Below are positions 37,435 to 46,864 of a DNA stretch of 64,000 nucleotides, piece after piece. Source of the DNA: Sulfidibacter corallicola (lineage in GTDB: Bacteria > Acidobacteriota > Holophagae > Acanthopleuribacterales > Acanthopleuribacteraceae); contig NZ_CP071793.1 in NCBI RefSeq assembly GCF_017498545.1, positions 7,372,256 to 7,436,255 of the forward strand, given 5' to 3'. How positions within the stretch are numbered: the stretch's first letter is position 1; each line of letters begins with the position of its first letter. The position numbers were made by a program, and so were the translations under genes. The notes under the pieces are model-generated. The model made no database searches. It worked only from the letters and a program-made list of their open reading frames with translations, and was not told where the DNA came from.

Positions 37435-38085
37435 ATGAATGGGAAGTATTGTGGCCTTCGCGGCATGTCGCGCCTCGCCGGCCTCGCTGTCTTGCTGCTC
37501 GGCCCGGCATCGGCCTGGTCCGGGGAAATCAGCGGCACCATTTCCTTCGAGAAGAAAGCACCGGTGGTCGGGCTGATCTACCTGCCCGGCGACGAGGGCC
37601 TGGTCGGCAAGGACGGGCCCAAACTGGACCAGAAGGACCAGCGCTTCACCAAGCCGTTGGTGGTCGGGGCCAGGGGCTCCAAGGTCACGTTCAAGAACTC
37701 GGACACGATCGCCCACAACGTCTATGCCGAGGACACCAAAGCCGGGGCCAACTTCGACATCGGCTTGGCCCCGCCCGGTTCGGAGCACGAGACCGACATC
37801 GGTTGGAAGGAAGGCATGGTCGTTCAGGTCGGCTGTAAGATCCACCCCAAGATGCGGGCCTGGGTCGCCAACATTTCCAGCCGATTTCATCAGGTCCTCG
37901 AATTCGAGAAGGGGATCAAGACCTACGATTTCGCCTTTGAAGCGCCAGGCAACCTGAAAGAGGTCAGGGTCTGGCTGCCGCGCTACGATCCCGTGATGGT
38001 CGAGTTGGCCGTGGGCGAGGAGAAAACGGTCGACTTGATGAAAAAGGGCAAAAAATACGGAACCCTGCTGGTAAAACGCGGATGA
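37435..38085 (+). CDS. Cupredoxin-like periplasmic copper protein
   Basis: A 216-aa protein with signal peptide (LAVLLLGPASAWSG). The mature protein is a cupredoxin fold with type 1 copper ligands His94 (IAHNVYA), Cys134, His137 and Met140 (GCKIHPKM), followed by a second beta domain (about 150-216). Such plastocyanin-like proteins shuttle electrons in the periplasm. Its stop overlaps the next gene's start by ATGA, and it lies 90 bp after the di-heme peroxidase gene, so it probably donates electrons to that enzyme or accepts them from the P460-type cytochrome. ATG 37435 has GAGGAG upstream. Confidence 0.9.
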   Translation: MNGKYCGLRGMSRLAGLAVLLLGPASAWSGEISGTISFEKKAPVVGLIYLPGDEGLVGKDGPKLDQKDQRFTKPLVVGARGSKVTFKNSDTIAHNVYAEDTKAGANFDIGLAPPGSEHETDIGWKEGMVVQVGCKIHPKMRAWVANISSRFHQVLEFEKGIKTYDFAFEAPGNLKEVRVWLPRYDPVMVELAVGEEKTVDLMKKGKKYGTLLVKRG

Positions 38086-38774
38086 GGCGTCGACCCGGCT
38101 CGGACCGCCGCATGCGATGGCACGTTGCGATCATCCGGCCCCGGTGCGCGATGGCGCTGGGAACCGGATTGGCCCTCACATGGTTGCTCGGCTGGTCCCT
38201 GCTTTCGGGGGAGATCCAGGAACCGGCGGAGGGGCCGCTCCCGGTGAACGACCTGTTGGCCCAGTCCTCGAGCCGCTTTGCCGCGCCCAAGGACACCGAC
38301 CTGGCTCGGCTGGTCGAGGGCTATCGCACCGACTGGGAGCGGGTCTCGGGACTCGTCTTTTCCGGCATGCACTGGCAACAGTCGGTCGTCGTGTACGTCA
38401 ACCGGGCCTCGGATGTCTATCGCCACAACCGGCAAGCCTATCTCGAAGAGTTTCAGCGCGCCGGGGAGGACGAAGATGACCCCGAATCCGCTCCGACCTA
38501 CCGCACCTACCCGCGAGGAACGGTGATCCTCAAGGAAGCCTTTCGGATCGCCGACGGCCAGTCGGCCACGCCCCTGAACCTCAGTTTGATGGTCAAACGA
38601 GAAGCGGGCTTCGATTCGGCCCTGGGTGATTGGGAATTCATCCAAATCGCTGCCGAAGGGGACCTGATCATCCGTGGAACCAGTGAGAACCCGGCGTCGC
38701 GAGCCCTGTGCACCGACTGCCACTTGAACATGAAGCACCGCGATTTCGTCTACCACACGGCGGGCGGCCCTTGA
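38082..38774 (+). CDS. Cytochrome P460-like protein with a c-type heme motif
   Basis: A 230-aa protein beginning with a basic stretch and a hydrophobic segment (about 22-42), probably an uncleaved anchor or signal peptide. The C-terminus has a single CTDCH heme motif (C210, C213, H214). The region TYRTYPRGTVILKE followed by FDSALGDWEFIQI resembles the P460 domain (heme enzymes acting on hydroxylamine or NO), but the Lys cross-link residue cannot be confirmed by eye. It starts with ATGA overlap of the cupredoxin gene, a strong sign of coupling. Confidence 0.8.
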   Translation: MRRRPGSDRRMRWHVAIIRPRCAMALGTGLALTWLLGWSLLSGEIQEPAEGPLPVNDLLAQSSSRFAAPKDTDLARLVEGYRTDWERVSGLVFSGMHWQQSVVVYVNRASDVYRHNRQAYLEEFQRAGEDEDDPESAPTYRTYPRGTVILKEAFRIADGQSATPLNLSLMVKREAGFDSALGDWEFIQIAAEGDLIIRGTSENPASRALCTDCHLNMKHRDFVYHTAGGP

Positions 38775-38842
38775 GGACCGCGCCCGTGCCGGCATCGCGA
38801 ATCGTGAACCCCCTGGACCTTGTTCTTACATGGAGCTGAGAC

Positions 38843-40621
38843 ATGTCGATGACCCGCTTACTTCGATTTCATGGGCTGAATGTCAAAACGCGGTTGTACC
38901 TGCTCTCCCTGTTCCTGTTCCTACCGTTCGGCGGCATCATTCTGTACTTCATGCTCACCGTCAACGAGATCAAGCACCAGGCCAGGGCCGTGTACGAAGA
39001 CCACTTCATGACCGTGGTGGCGTTGAAGGATTGCCAGTTCGCCATTTCGCAACTGGTGCATGCCGGCGTTGGCCTGTCCTCCGAATCGATTCTCTTCGAG
39101 TCCGGTCAGGAGCAGATCCTGGCCTACGGTCAGGGCGAGGACAAGGCTGCCTCCCTGCCGCGCAATTGGACCATGTTCGATCAACGCTACCGCTCGTTGG
39201 ACATGGCCCTGACCGTGGACCGCAAGGGTGCCAAGACCATTCTGTCCGAGAAAGAGCTGGTGTCCCAGCTTCGCCAGGGGATGGGCCGGTTTCAGGCCTT
39301 GCTGGATCAGGTCATCCGGATCATCGGCGACATCGACGAGGACGACTTCGAGGCATCCGAAATCAACGTGCCCGTTTCCGAAATGAGCTATTTGGGGATC
39401 GATCTCGAGAACACCATTCAAGATCTGGTTCTTTTGGAGGAACGGAAAGTCCAGGACATCGAGGATCGGCTCGAGCAGCGGGCCTCCCAAGTTCTGTTTC
39501 GGGTGCAGATCGCTTTCGTGCTGTTGGTCCTGTTCGGGTTTACCTACCTTTGGTTCCTGGCCCGCTCGGTCGGGGCGCCCCTCAGCGATTTGACCCAATT
39601 CTGTGCCGAATTCCTGGAAACCGGCAGGTTGGATCGCGCCATCGATATCGACGGTGATGACGAAATCGGTCGCCTGGGCCGTTATTTCAACGAATTCATG
39701 AAAAAGTTCCGCACGCTGCTGAAGCAGATTCAGGCCGGCGCCCACACCTTGAGCGAAGCTTCCCTGGTGCTTTCCGAGCAATCGCGCGAGATGTCGAACC
39801 ACACCGAACAGCTCAATCAGTACGCCGGCGGGATCGCCGACCTGGTGCGCGAAATGGAGGAGCACGTCGACGATGCCTACCAGGGCGTCGACCAGGTGTC
39901 CGTGGGGATCACGGACCTCTCGCGTAACATCTCCGAAATCGACGAGGCGGTCGGACAGATCAGCGAAAACACCACCACCGCGGCCAACGAGAGCCGGCTC
40001 GCCGAGAACAAATCCTCGGAAGCGGCCTCCCAGATGGATCAGTTGGAGCAGAGCGTGTCCATGGCGCGCAACATCGTCAGCACCATCGAGAAAATCGCCG
40101 AGAGTTGCAAGTTGCTGGCCCTCAACGCCGGTATCGAGGCGGTTCGCGTCGGCGACCACGGCAAGGGATTCACGGTGGTCGCCAACGAAGTCAAGGAACT
40201 CTCGAAACAGACCTCGGCCGAGGTCAATGTCATTTCGGGCCATATCCAGGAAATGGTGGATGCGATCGGCGCGGCCAAGGGCCACATGGAGGAGATCGCC
40301 AACATCATCCGTCAGGTGGAAAAGAACAATTCCAGCATCGCCGATGCGGTGCACGCCCATCGACAGACCACCAACCGCGCCTCGCACCGCATGGGCGAGA
40401 ACGCCGAAGCGCTGCGGAAAGTCCAGGCCAGTGTGCAGACCGCCACGGCCCTGTTCCAGAAGGTGGCCGGTTCCAACGCGTCCGAGGGTGCCAGTATTCG
40501 CCAATTGGTCACCGTTGCCGAACTGGTGGGTCGCAATGTCGCGGTGGTGGATGGTCACACGGCGCAATTGGCACAAATGGCGGAAAAACTACGGGAAAGC
40601 GTGGCGGGTTATCAGGTCTGA
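38843..40621 (+). CDS. Methyl-accepting chemotaxis protein
   Basis: A 592-aa receptor. TM1 is at 16-40 (LYLLSLFLFLPFGGIILYFML), a helical ligand-binding region runs to about 210, TM2 is at about 220-242 (VQIAFVLLVLFGFTYLWFLA), then HAMP and a signalling domain. The hairpin tip is LLALNAGIEAVRVGDHGKGF with VVANEVKELSKQT, close to the canonical tip. The receptor follows the P460 gene by 68 bp on the same strand and could be co-transcribed with the redox operon. No methyltransferase or CheA is nearby, so it feeds a distant chemotaxis system. Confidence 0.93.
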   Translation: MSMTRLLRFHGLNVKTRLYLLSLFLFLPFGGIILYFMLTVNEIKHQARAVYEDHFMTVVALKDCQFAISQLVHAGVGLSSESILFESGQEQILAYGQGEDKAASLPRNWTMFDQRYRSLDMALTVDRKGAKTILSEKELVSQLRQGMGRFQALLDQVIRIIGDIDEDDFEASEINVPVSEMSYLGIDLENTIQDLVLLEERKVQDIEDRLEQRASQVLFRVQIAFVLLVLFGFTYLWFLARSVGAPLSDLTQFCAEFLETGRLDRAIDIDGDDEIGRLGRYFNEFMKKFRTLLKQIQAGAHTLSEASLVLSEQSREMSNHTEQLNQYAGGIADLVREMEEHVDDAYQGVDQVSVGITDLSRNISEIDEAVGQISENTTTAANESRLAENKSSEAASQMDQLEQSVSMARNIVSTIEKIAESCKLLALNAGIEAVRVGDHGKGFTVVANEVKELSKQTSAEVNVISGHIQEMVDAIGAAKGHMEEIANIIRQVEKNNSSIADAVHAHRQTTNRASHRMGENAEALRKVQASVQTATALFQKVAGSNASEGASIRQLVTVAELVGRNVAVVDGHTAQLAQMAEKLRESVAGYQV

Positions 40622-40879
40622 AGTGGGTGAGCCTGTCGCGCGAGCCTAGACCCTCGGTGTGGATTTACTCGTCAGCTAGACGGTGTGCCGTTTTGTTCGG
40701 TTTTTCCTGGAAATGATTGATTTGGGCGGGAAAAAGGTTTCCCCCGGCGTCGCTGCGGTATTACAATGGCGCTCGTGTCCCGAGACCTGCGCTCACGTGG
40801 CTTTTCTCCTGTTGTCACTTCGGGTTGGCCTCGATCGTCGTGTAAGTGGGATGCATCTGGGTTGCGTGGAGGCCTAAGA

Positions 40880-42082
40880 ATGTTTTCTAGCTCTACAAGA
40901 TTTTTTCCGATTGCAGCACTTCTCGCTGTCGCCGTGTTCACCTCCTCCTGCGGCACCGGTCAAGAGGCTCAGGCCCAAGCGCCCGCCTTTCCGCCGGCGG
41001 TCGTCGCCATTGCCGAACCCATGGTCAAGGAAATCGTGACCTGGGACGAATTCACCGGCCGTTTTCAACCCGTGGACCGCGTGGAGATTCGCGCGCGCGT
41101 CAGCGGATATCTCGAAGAGATTCGCTTCGAAGACGGCGAGATCGTCGAGAAGGGCGACGTGTTGTTCATCATCGATCAGCGTCCCTTCCGCATTGCCTTG
41201 GCCCAGGCCCAGGCGGATCTGGACCAGGCGCGTTCCCAAGTCACCCTGGCCGAAAAGGAATACGAACGCGTCGCGGGCCTTCGCAAGAGCCGCGCGGTCT
41301 CCGCCGAAGAGCTGGATCGCCGCACCCAGGAATTGGCCGTGGCCCGGGCCCGCGTCACGGCGCTGGCTGCGGGCGTCGAGGATGCCGAACTGAATCTCTC
41401 CTTCACCGAGGTTCGCGCCCCCATCAGCGGACGGGTCAGCGAGCGCAAGGTCACCCTCGGCAACCTGATCAGCGGCGGCTCGGCGGGCAGCACCCTGTTG
41501 ACGACGGTCGTGTCGTTGGATCCCATCTACTTTTATATAGAGGCCAGCGAGGGCGATTTGCTCAAGTACGCCCGGGTCGATCCCATGGGCGTGGGTCCCG
41601 GCGTGCGGCAGCGGCGCACCCCGATTCACGTTCAATTGATGGATGAAGCCGATTTCGGTCATCGCGGCCACATCGATTTCATCGACAACGAGATCGATCC
41701 TTCCACCGGCACCGTTACCGTGCGCGGCGTGTTTCAAAACCCCAACCATTTGCTGAAGGCCGGCTTGTTCGGTCGCGCCCGCCTGGTGGGATCCGCACCC
41801 TTTCAGGCCGTGATGGTGCCCGACACCGCCATCGTCACCAGCCTGGGCCGCAAAGTGGTCTATACCCTGAACCAGGAGCAGATCGTGACGCCCCGCCCGG
41901 TGGAATTGGGCACCCTGTACGAGGGAGATTTGCGCGTGATTCGCGCCGGTCTCGAGCCTGGCGAAAAGATCATCGTGACCGGTTTGGCCAAGATTCGACC
42001 GGGCATGCCCGTACAACCTGAAGAGAAAACCATCGAAGAACTGCGTCAGCAAGCCGGAGCCGGTCCCGCACCGGGCTCCTGA
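40880..42082 (+). CDS. RND efflux periplasmic adaptor (membrane fusion protein, AcrA/MexE type)
   Basis: A 400-aa lipoprotein: signal peptide with lipobox FTSSC (Cys about 22), a barrel/lipoyl region (VEIRARVSGYLEEIRF, ISGRVSERKVTLGNLIS) and an alpha-hairpin coiled coil with ALAQAQADLDQARSQVTLAE. It links the inner-membrane pump and outer-membrane channel. ATG 40880 has GGAGG seven bases upstream; the earlier in-frame ATG at 40766 has no ribosome site. It is first of a three-gene operon, 65 bp before the pump. No regulator lies beside it, so control is not obvious. Confidence 0.94.
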   Translation: MFSSSTRFFPIAALLAVAVFTSSCGTGQEAQAQAPAFPPAVVAIAEPMVKEIVTWDEFTGRFQPVDRVEIRARVSGYLEEIRFEDGEIVEKGDVLFIIDQRPFRIALAQAQADLDQARSQVTLAEKEYERVAGLRKSRAVSAEELDRRTQELAVARARVTALAAGVEDAELNLSFTEVRAPISGRVSERKVTLGNLISGGSAGSTLLTTVVSLDPIYFYIEASEGDLLKYARVDPMGVGPGVRQRRTPIHVQLMDEADFGHRGHIDFIDNEIDPSTGTVTVRGVFQNPNHLLKAGLFGRARLVGSAPFQAVMVPDTAIVTSLGRKVVYTLNQEQIVTPRPVELGTLYEGDLRVIRAGLEPGEKIIVTGLAKIRPGMPVQPEEKTIEELRQQAGAGPAPGS

Positions 42083-42147
42083 GCCGCCTTGTACCTCACC
42101 CGGAAACCCTTTACCGATCAGGTTTATCTGTCAGGAAGCTTGCCAGC

Positions 42148-45100
42148 ATGAAATTCACGCATATTTTTGCCGATCGACCCATTTTTGCGACGGTGCTCTC
42201 GCTGCTGATCGTGATCGTGGGTGCGATTTCCTATTTCACCCTGCCCGTCAGTCAAATGCCCCAGATCGCGCCGCCGACCATCGTCGTGTCGGCCAACTAC
42301 CCCGGCGCCAGCGCCGCCACCATTTCCGACACGGTGGCCACGCCGCTGGAACAGGCGATCAACGGCGTCGAGAACATGCTCTACATGCTCTCGCAGTCCA
42401 CCGGTGACGGCCAGATGCAGTTGACCATCACCTTCGAGTTGGGCACCGATCTGGAGGAGGCCCAGGTCCTGGTGCAGAACCGCGTGGCGATCGCCGAACC
42501 GCGCCTGCCGGAGGAAGTGCGGCGCATCGGCGTCACGACCCAAAAGAGTTCGCCCAACCTGATGATGGTGATTCACCTCTTTTCGCCGGATAACAGCTTT
42601 AATCAGTTGGACATCGGCAACTACGCGACGTTCCGGATGAAGGACGTGTTGGCCCGGGTCGAGGGTGTCGGTGATATTTTCGTCTTCGGTTCCGCCGATT
42701 ACGCGATGCGGGTCTGGCTCGATCCCGACCGCCTCCACAGCCTGAACATGACCGCCGGCGACGTGATCGAAGAGCTGCGCGCCAAAAACGTGCAGGTCGC
42801 CGCGGGTGTGCTCAACCAACAGCCGCAGCCCCATCCCAGCGCCTTCGAACTGAGCGTCCAGACCCAGGGTCGCCTGCAGTCGCCGCAGGAATTCGAGGAC
42901 ATCATCATCAAGGCCGAAAACGGCCGGGTCGTCAAACTGGGCGACGTGGCCCGCATCGAACTGGGTGCCCAGACCTACGCCACGCGCAGCTACCTCAACG
43001 CCTATCCCGCCGTGGCCCTGGCCATCTTCCAGCGGCCCGGGACCAATGCGATCGCCACCGCCGACGAACTGCTCGAGCTGACCGCGGGGTTCGCCGAGAA
43101 CTTCCCGCCAGGCCTGGCCTACGACGTGGTCTACAACCCCACGGCCTATGTGGAAGAGTCGATCGTCGAAGTGTACCGGACCCTGGCGGAAGCGATCATC
43201 CTGGTCGTGTTGGTGGTGTTGCTGTTCCTGCACTCCGTGCGTGCCGCGCTGATCCCGATCGTCGCCATTCCGGTTTCGCTGATCGGCACCTTCGCGGTGT
43301 TGGCTTCCCTGGGCTATTCACTCAACACGCTGACCCTGTTCGGGTTGGTGTTGTCGATCGGGATCGTGGTCGACGATGCGATCGTCGTCGTGGAGAACGT
43401 CGAGAGGAACCTGCGCAAGGGCATGTCGCCACGGGATGCCGTGCACACCAGTATGGACGAGGTGGGCATCGCCCTGGTCGCCATGGCACTCGTGCTGGTC
43501 GCCGTGTTCCTGCCGGCCGTGTTCATTCCCGGGATTTCGGGCCAGTTCTACCGCGCCTTCGCGATCACCATCACCGTGTCGACCGTGATTTCCGGCTTCG
43601 TGTCGCTGACCCTTTCGCCCGCGTTGGCGGTCATTCTGCTGCGGCCCCACAAGGTCGAAGAAAAGGTCCCGTTGTGGCGCATGCCGTTCCACTTCATCGT
43701 CACCAACTTCGAACGTATCCTGGTTCGCCTGACCGCCGGCTACGCCGCCCTGATCAAACGTCTGGTGCGCATGGGCGCGCTGGCCTTCGTGATCTACCTG
43801 GGCCTGATCGGGCTGACCTGGTTCCAGTTCGACCGCACGCCCACCGGGTTCATTCCCCCGCAGGACCAGGGCTACTTCATCTGCGCCATGCAGTTGCCGC
43901 CCGGTGCCTCGCTGGAGCGTACCGACAAGGTCGTGCGCGAAGCCATCGATCGCTTGCTGGCGGTCGAGGGCGTGAGGAACACCGTGGCCTTCGGCGGCTT
44001 TTCCGGGGCGACCTTCACCAGCGCTTCCAACGCCGCGGCGATCTTCATCACGCTCGAGGATTTCGAGACGCGCGAGGCCAAGGGCGTGACCTTCGACGGG
44101 CTGCTCGGCCAACTCAACGGTGCCGTGGCCCAAATTCAGGAAGCCTTCACCATCGTCATTCCGCCGCCCGCCGTGCAGGGCATCGGCAACGGCGGCGGCT
44201 TCACCATGATGATCCAGGATCGCGAGGGCCAGGGCTACGACGCCCTGCTCGGCGCCACCTGGGCCATGGCCGGTGCCGCGATGCAGGATCCCTCGGTGTC
44301 GATGGCGTTCACGACGTTCGAGACGCAAACCCCACAGCTCTACCTGGATGTGGATCGGGAGCGGGCCGAGCGATTGGGCGTCGACATCAGCGAATTGTTC
44401 CAGACCCTGGAGGTCTTCCTGGGTTCGGCCTACGTCAACGATTTCAACATGCAGGGCCGCACCTTCCGCGTGGTGGCCCAGGCCCAGTCCGACAAGCGAC
44501 TGACGCCCGACGACATCCTGCGCCTGAACGTGCGCAATCGCGAAGGGCTGATGGTGCCGACCGGTTCCGTGGCCAGCATCGCGGACCACTACGGGCCCTC
44601 GCGCGTGCCGCGCTTCAATCTCTACTCCGCCGCGGCCATGCAGGGCAACATCACGCCGGGCTACAGTACCGGCCAGGTGTTGGACAAGATGGAGCAGTTG
44701 GCGACGCAGGTGTTGCCGCGCGGGTTCTCGTTCGAGTGGACCGACCTGGCGTTGCAGCAGCGCAAGGCCGGGGATACCGCCGGATTGGTGTTCGGATTGG
44801 CCGTGCTGTTCGTTTTCCTGTTGCTGGCCGCCCAGTACGAGAGTTGGTCGCTTCCGCTGGCCGTCATCCTGATCGTGCCCATGTGCCTGCTTTCGGCCAT
44901 CACCGGTGTCATCATCGCCGGCATGGACAACAACATCCTGACCCAGATCGGCTTCGTCGTGTTGATCGGACTCGCCAGTAAGAACGCGATCCTGATCGTC
45001 GAATTCGCCAAGCAGCAGGAGGATCGCGGGTTGGATCGGTTCACCGCCGCGATCGAGTCCGCCCGTCTGCGCCTGCGCCCGATCCTGATGACCTCGTTCT

Positions 45101-45363
45101 CCTTCATCCTGGGCGTGATTCCGCTGGTGTTTGCCACCGGGGCGGGCGCCGAGATGCGTCAAGCCATCGGCATCGCCGTGTTCAGCGGCATGTTGGGCGT
45201 GACCTTCTTCGGACTCTTGCTGACCCCGATCTTCTATACCATTACCCGCACACCGCTGTTCTCGCGAAAGAAACAGGCGACCGAATCTGCAGATGAGCAG
45301 ACACCGCCACCGTCGCCGACACTCGGGGAAGCGGCGCTGAACCAACCAAGGACGGATTCATGA
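42148..45363 (+). CDS. RND multidrug efflux transporter (HAE1 family)
   Basis: A 1071-aa inner-membrane pump, full family length. It has twelve predicted helices with two large periplasmic loops. The proton-relay residues are present: Asp409-Asp410 in VVDDAIVVVENVER and Lys945 in GLASKNAILIVEFA. NYPGASAATI and FIPPQDQGYF motifs match HAE1 (AcrB/MexB-type) transporters, so hydrophobic compounds are the likely substrates. It is the central gene of the operon; its TGA overlaps the channel gene's ATG. Confidence 0.96.
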   Translation: MKFTHIFADRPIFATVLSLLIVIVGAISYFTLPVSQMPQIAPPTIVVSANYPGASAATISDTVATPLEQAINGVENMLYMLSQSTGDGQMQLTITFELGTDLEEAQVLVQNRVAIAEPRLPEEVRRIGVTTQKSSPNLMMVIHLFSPDNSFNQLDIGNYATFRMKDVLARVEGVGDIFVFGSADYAMRVWLDPDRLHSLNMTAGDVIEELRAKNVQVAAGVLNQQPQPHPSAFELSVQTQGRLQSPQEFEDIIIKAENGRVVKLGDVARIELGAQTYATRSYLNAYPAVALAIFQRPGTNAIATADELLELTAGFAENFPPGLAYDVVYNPTAYVEESIVEVYRTLAEAIILVVLVVLLFLHSVRAALIPIVAIPVSLIGTFAVLASLGYSLNTLTLFGLVLSIGIVVDDAIVVVENVERNLRKGMSPRDAVHTSMDEVGIALVAMALVLVAVFLPAVFIPGISGQFYRAFAITITVSTVISGFVSLTLSPALAVILLRPHKVEEKVPLWRMPFHFIVTNFERILVRLTAGYAALIKRLVRMGALAFVIYLGLIGLTWFQFDRTPTGFIPPQDQGYFICAMQLPPGASLERTDKVVREAIDRLLAVEGVRNTVAFGGFSGATFTSASNAAAIFITLEDFETREAKGVTFDGLLGQLNGAVAQIQEAFTIVIPPPAVQGIGNGGGFTMMIQDREGQGYDALLGATWAMAGAAMQDPSVSMAFTTFETQTPQLYLDVDRERAERLGVDISELFQTLEVFLGSAYVNDFNMQGRTFRVVAQAQSDKRLTPDDILRLNVRNREGLMVPTGSVASIADHYGPSRVPRFNLYSAAAMQGNITPGYSTGQVLDKMEQLATQVLPRGFSFEWTDLALQQRKAGDTAGLVFGLAVLFVFLLLAAQYESWSLPLAVILIVPMCLLSAITGVIIAGMDNNILTQIGFVVLIGLASKNAILIVEFAKQQEDRGLDRFTAAIESARLRLRPILMTSFSFILGVIPLVFATGAGAEMRQAIGIAVFSGMLGVTFFGLLLTPIFYTITRTPLFSRKKQATESADEQTPPPSPTLGEAALNQPRTDS

Positions 45364-46838
45364 TTTGGATTGCCGAATGGAGAAGGCGTTGGCGAACCGG
45401 CGCCGTCGTGGCCGTGATCGGCTTCGGCCTGCCGCATTGCGCACCGGTGCGCCCGTACCAGATACCCGAGTCGCCCGAAATCCAGGACACGGCGTTTATC
45501 GCGGTGGAGAATCCACGCATTCGGACTGGGGAGCCCGTGGCCACGTGGTGGACCGAGTTCGAGGATACCGATCTGTCGCGGTTGATCGATCGGTCGATGG
45601 CCCACAACCACGATGTCCGTCAGGCCCTGGCTCGGGTGCGCGAGGCCCGTGCACTTTCCCGAGCGTCGGGATTCGATCGCTATCCGACGGCCACATCGAA
45701 CCTGAGCGCGACGCGTGAACGCGCCAGTAAGGAGAGCCTGACCGGCGATTTCTTCGATCCCGAGTACAGCAGCTACAGCCTGGGTCTCAGCGCCAGTTGG
45801 GAACTCGACCTATTCGGCCGGGTTTCCCAGGGGATCGCCGCGGCCGAAGCGGGCGAGGGCTTTTCGAACGCCGATCTGGCCGATACCCAGGTGGTGGTGG
45901 CCGGCGAAGTGGGCATGGCCTACATGGGTCTGCGCGGTGCCCAGTACCGTCTCGACGTGGCCCGTCGCAATGTCGCCAACCAACAACAGACCTACGACAT
46001 GATCCGGGACCTGGCCGAAGGCGGACGCAGCAGTGACCTGGACGTGGTCCGCGCCGAAGCCCTGCTCTCCCAGACGCGCGCCGCCATGGCGCCGCTCGAG
46101 GCCGAGATCGATCGCAACCTCAACCGGTTGGCCGTGCTGACCGGTCAACCGCCCGCGGCCTTGCGCGAAAACCTCTCGCAGGTGCGGCCCTTGCCCAGCC
46201 TTCCGGCGAGTGTCGATGTGGGCGATCCTGCGAGCCTGTTGCGGCGCCGGCCCGACATACGCCGGGCCGAACGCGGGTTGGCTCGGGTGTCGGCCCAGTA
46301 CAACCTCGAAGCCACCGACATCTTTCCCCGGGTTTCCATTCTCGGCAGTTTGGGATTCCTCGCCACCAATTTCTCCAACCTGCTGTCGAGCGATGCCGTG
46401 ACCTACAGCATCGGACCGTCCATCGATTGGGCGGCCTTCGATCTGGGCCGGCAGCGCGCCGAGGCCGAGGCGGCGGACGCCCGGGTCGAAGGCGCTTTGG
46501 CGGCCTACGAACAATCCGTGTTGCTGGCGCTGGAAGATGTGGACACCGCACTTTCCGCGTTCGCTCGCGAAGAGCAGCGCCGTCAGGAGCTGCAGGTGGC
46601 CGCACGCGCCAGCGCCCGCGCGGTGGAATTGGCGCGGCTGCGGTTCGATGCCGGGCTGGACTCGTTCCTCGACTTCCTCGATGCCGAGCGGACCCTGCTC
46701 AACGCCGAGCAGGCGCTGGCCGAGTCCGAGGTGGGCGTGGCGACGCGATTGGTGACGGTCTACAAGGCATTGGGCGGCGGTTGGAACATCGCCCCCGAGG
46801 GCGCCGCCGGCGAAGGTGCCGCCACCCCCGGCGAATGA
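45360..46838 (+). CDS. RND efflux outer-membrane channel lipoprotein (OprM/NodT family)
   Basis: A 492-aa TolC-like channel. The lipobox is FGLPHC (Cys about 27). The two OEP repeats include DLSRLIDRSMAHNHDVRQALARVREARA and LARLRFDAGLDSFLDFLDAERTLLNAEQAL-like segments, typical of this family. Starts by ATGA overlap with the pump gene, completing a tripartite operon. Repeat array 3 follows 25-30 bp after the stop, so the transcript probably ends inside or at that array. Confidence 0.95.
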   Translation: MIWIAEWRRRWRTGAVVAVIGFGLPHCAPVRPYQIPESPEIQDTAFIAVENPRIRTGEPVATWWTEFEDTDLSRLIDRSMAHNHDVRQALARVREARALSRASGFDRYPTATSNLSATRERASKESLTGDFFDPEYSSYSLGLSASWELDLFGRVSQGIAAAEAGEGFSNADLADTQVVVAGEVGMAYMGLRGAQYRLDVARRNVANQQQTYDMIRDLAEGGRSSDLDVVRAEALLSQTRAAMAPLEAEIDRNLNRLAVLTGQPPAALRENLSQVRPLPSLPASVDVGDPASLLRRRPDIRRAERGLARVSAQYNLEATDIFPRVSILGSLGFLATNFSNLLSSDAVTYSIGPSIDWAAFDLGRQRAEAEAADARVEGALAAYEQSVLLALEDVDTALSAFAREEQRRQELQVAARASARAVELARLRFDAGLDSFLDFLDAERTLLNAEQALAESEVGVATRLVTVYKALGGGWNIAPEGAAGEGAATPGE

Positions 46839-46864
46839 CCCCGAAGTACCCGCCTGTGCGTAAG

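Noticed and set aside
43318..45345. 675-aa minus-strand frame opposite the RND pump
   Set aside because: The plus strand encodes a full-length HAE1 transporter with proton-relay residues.
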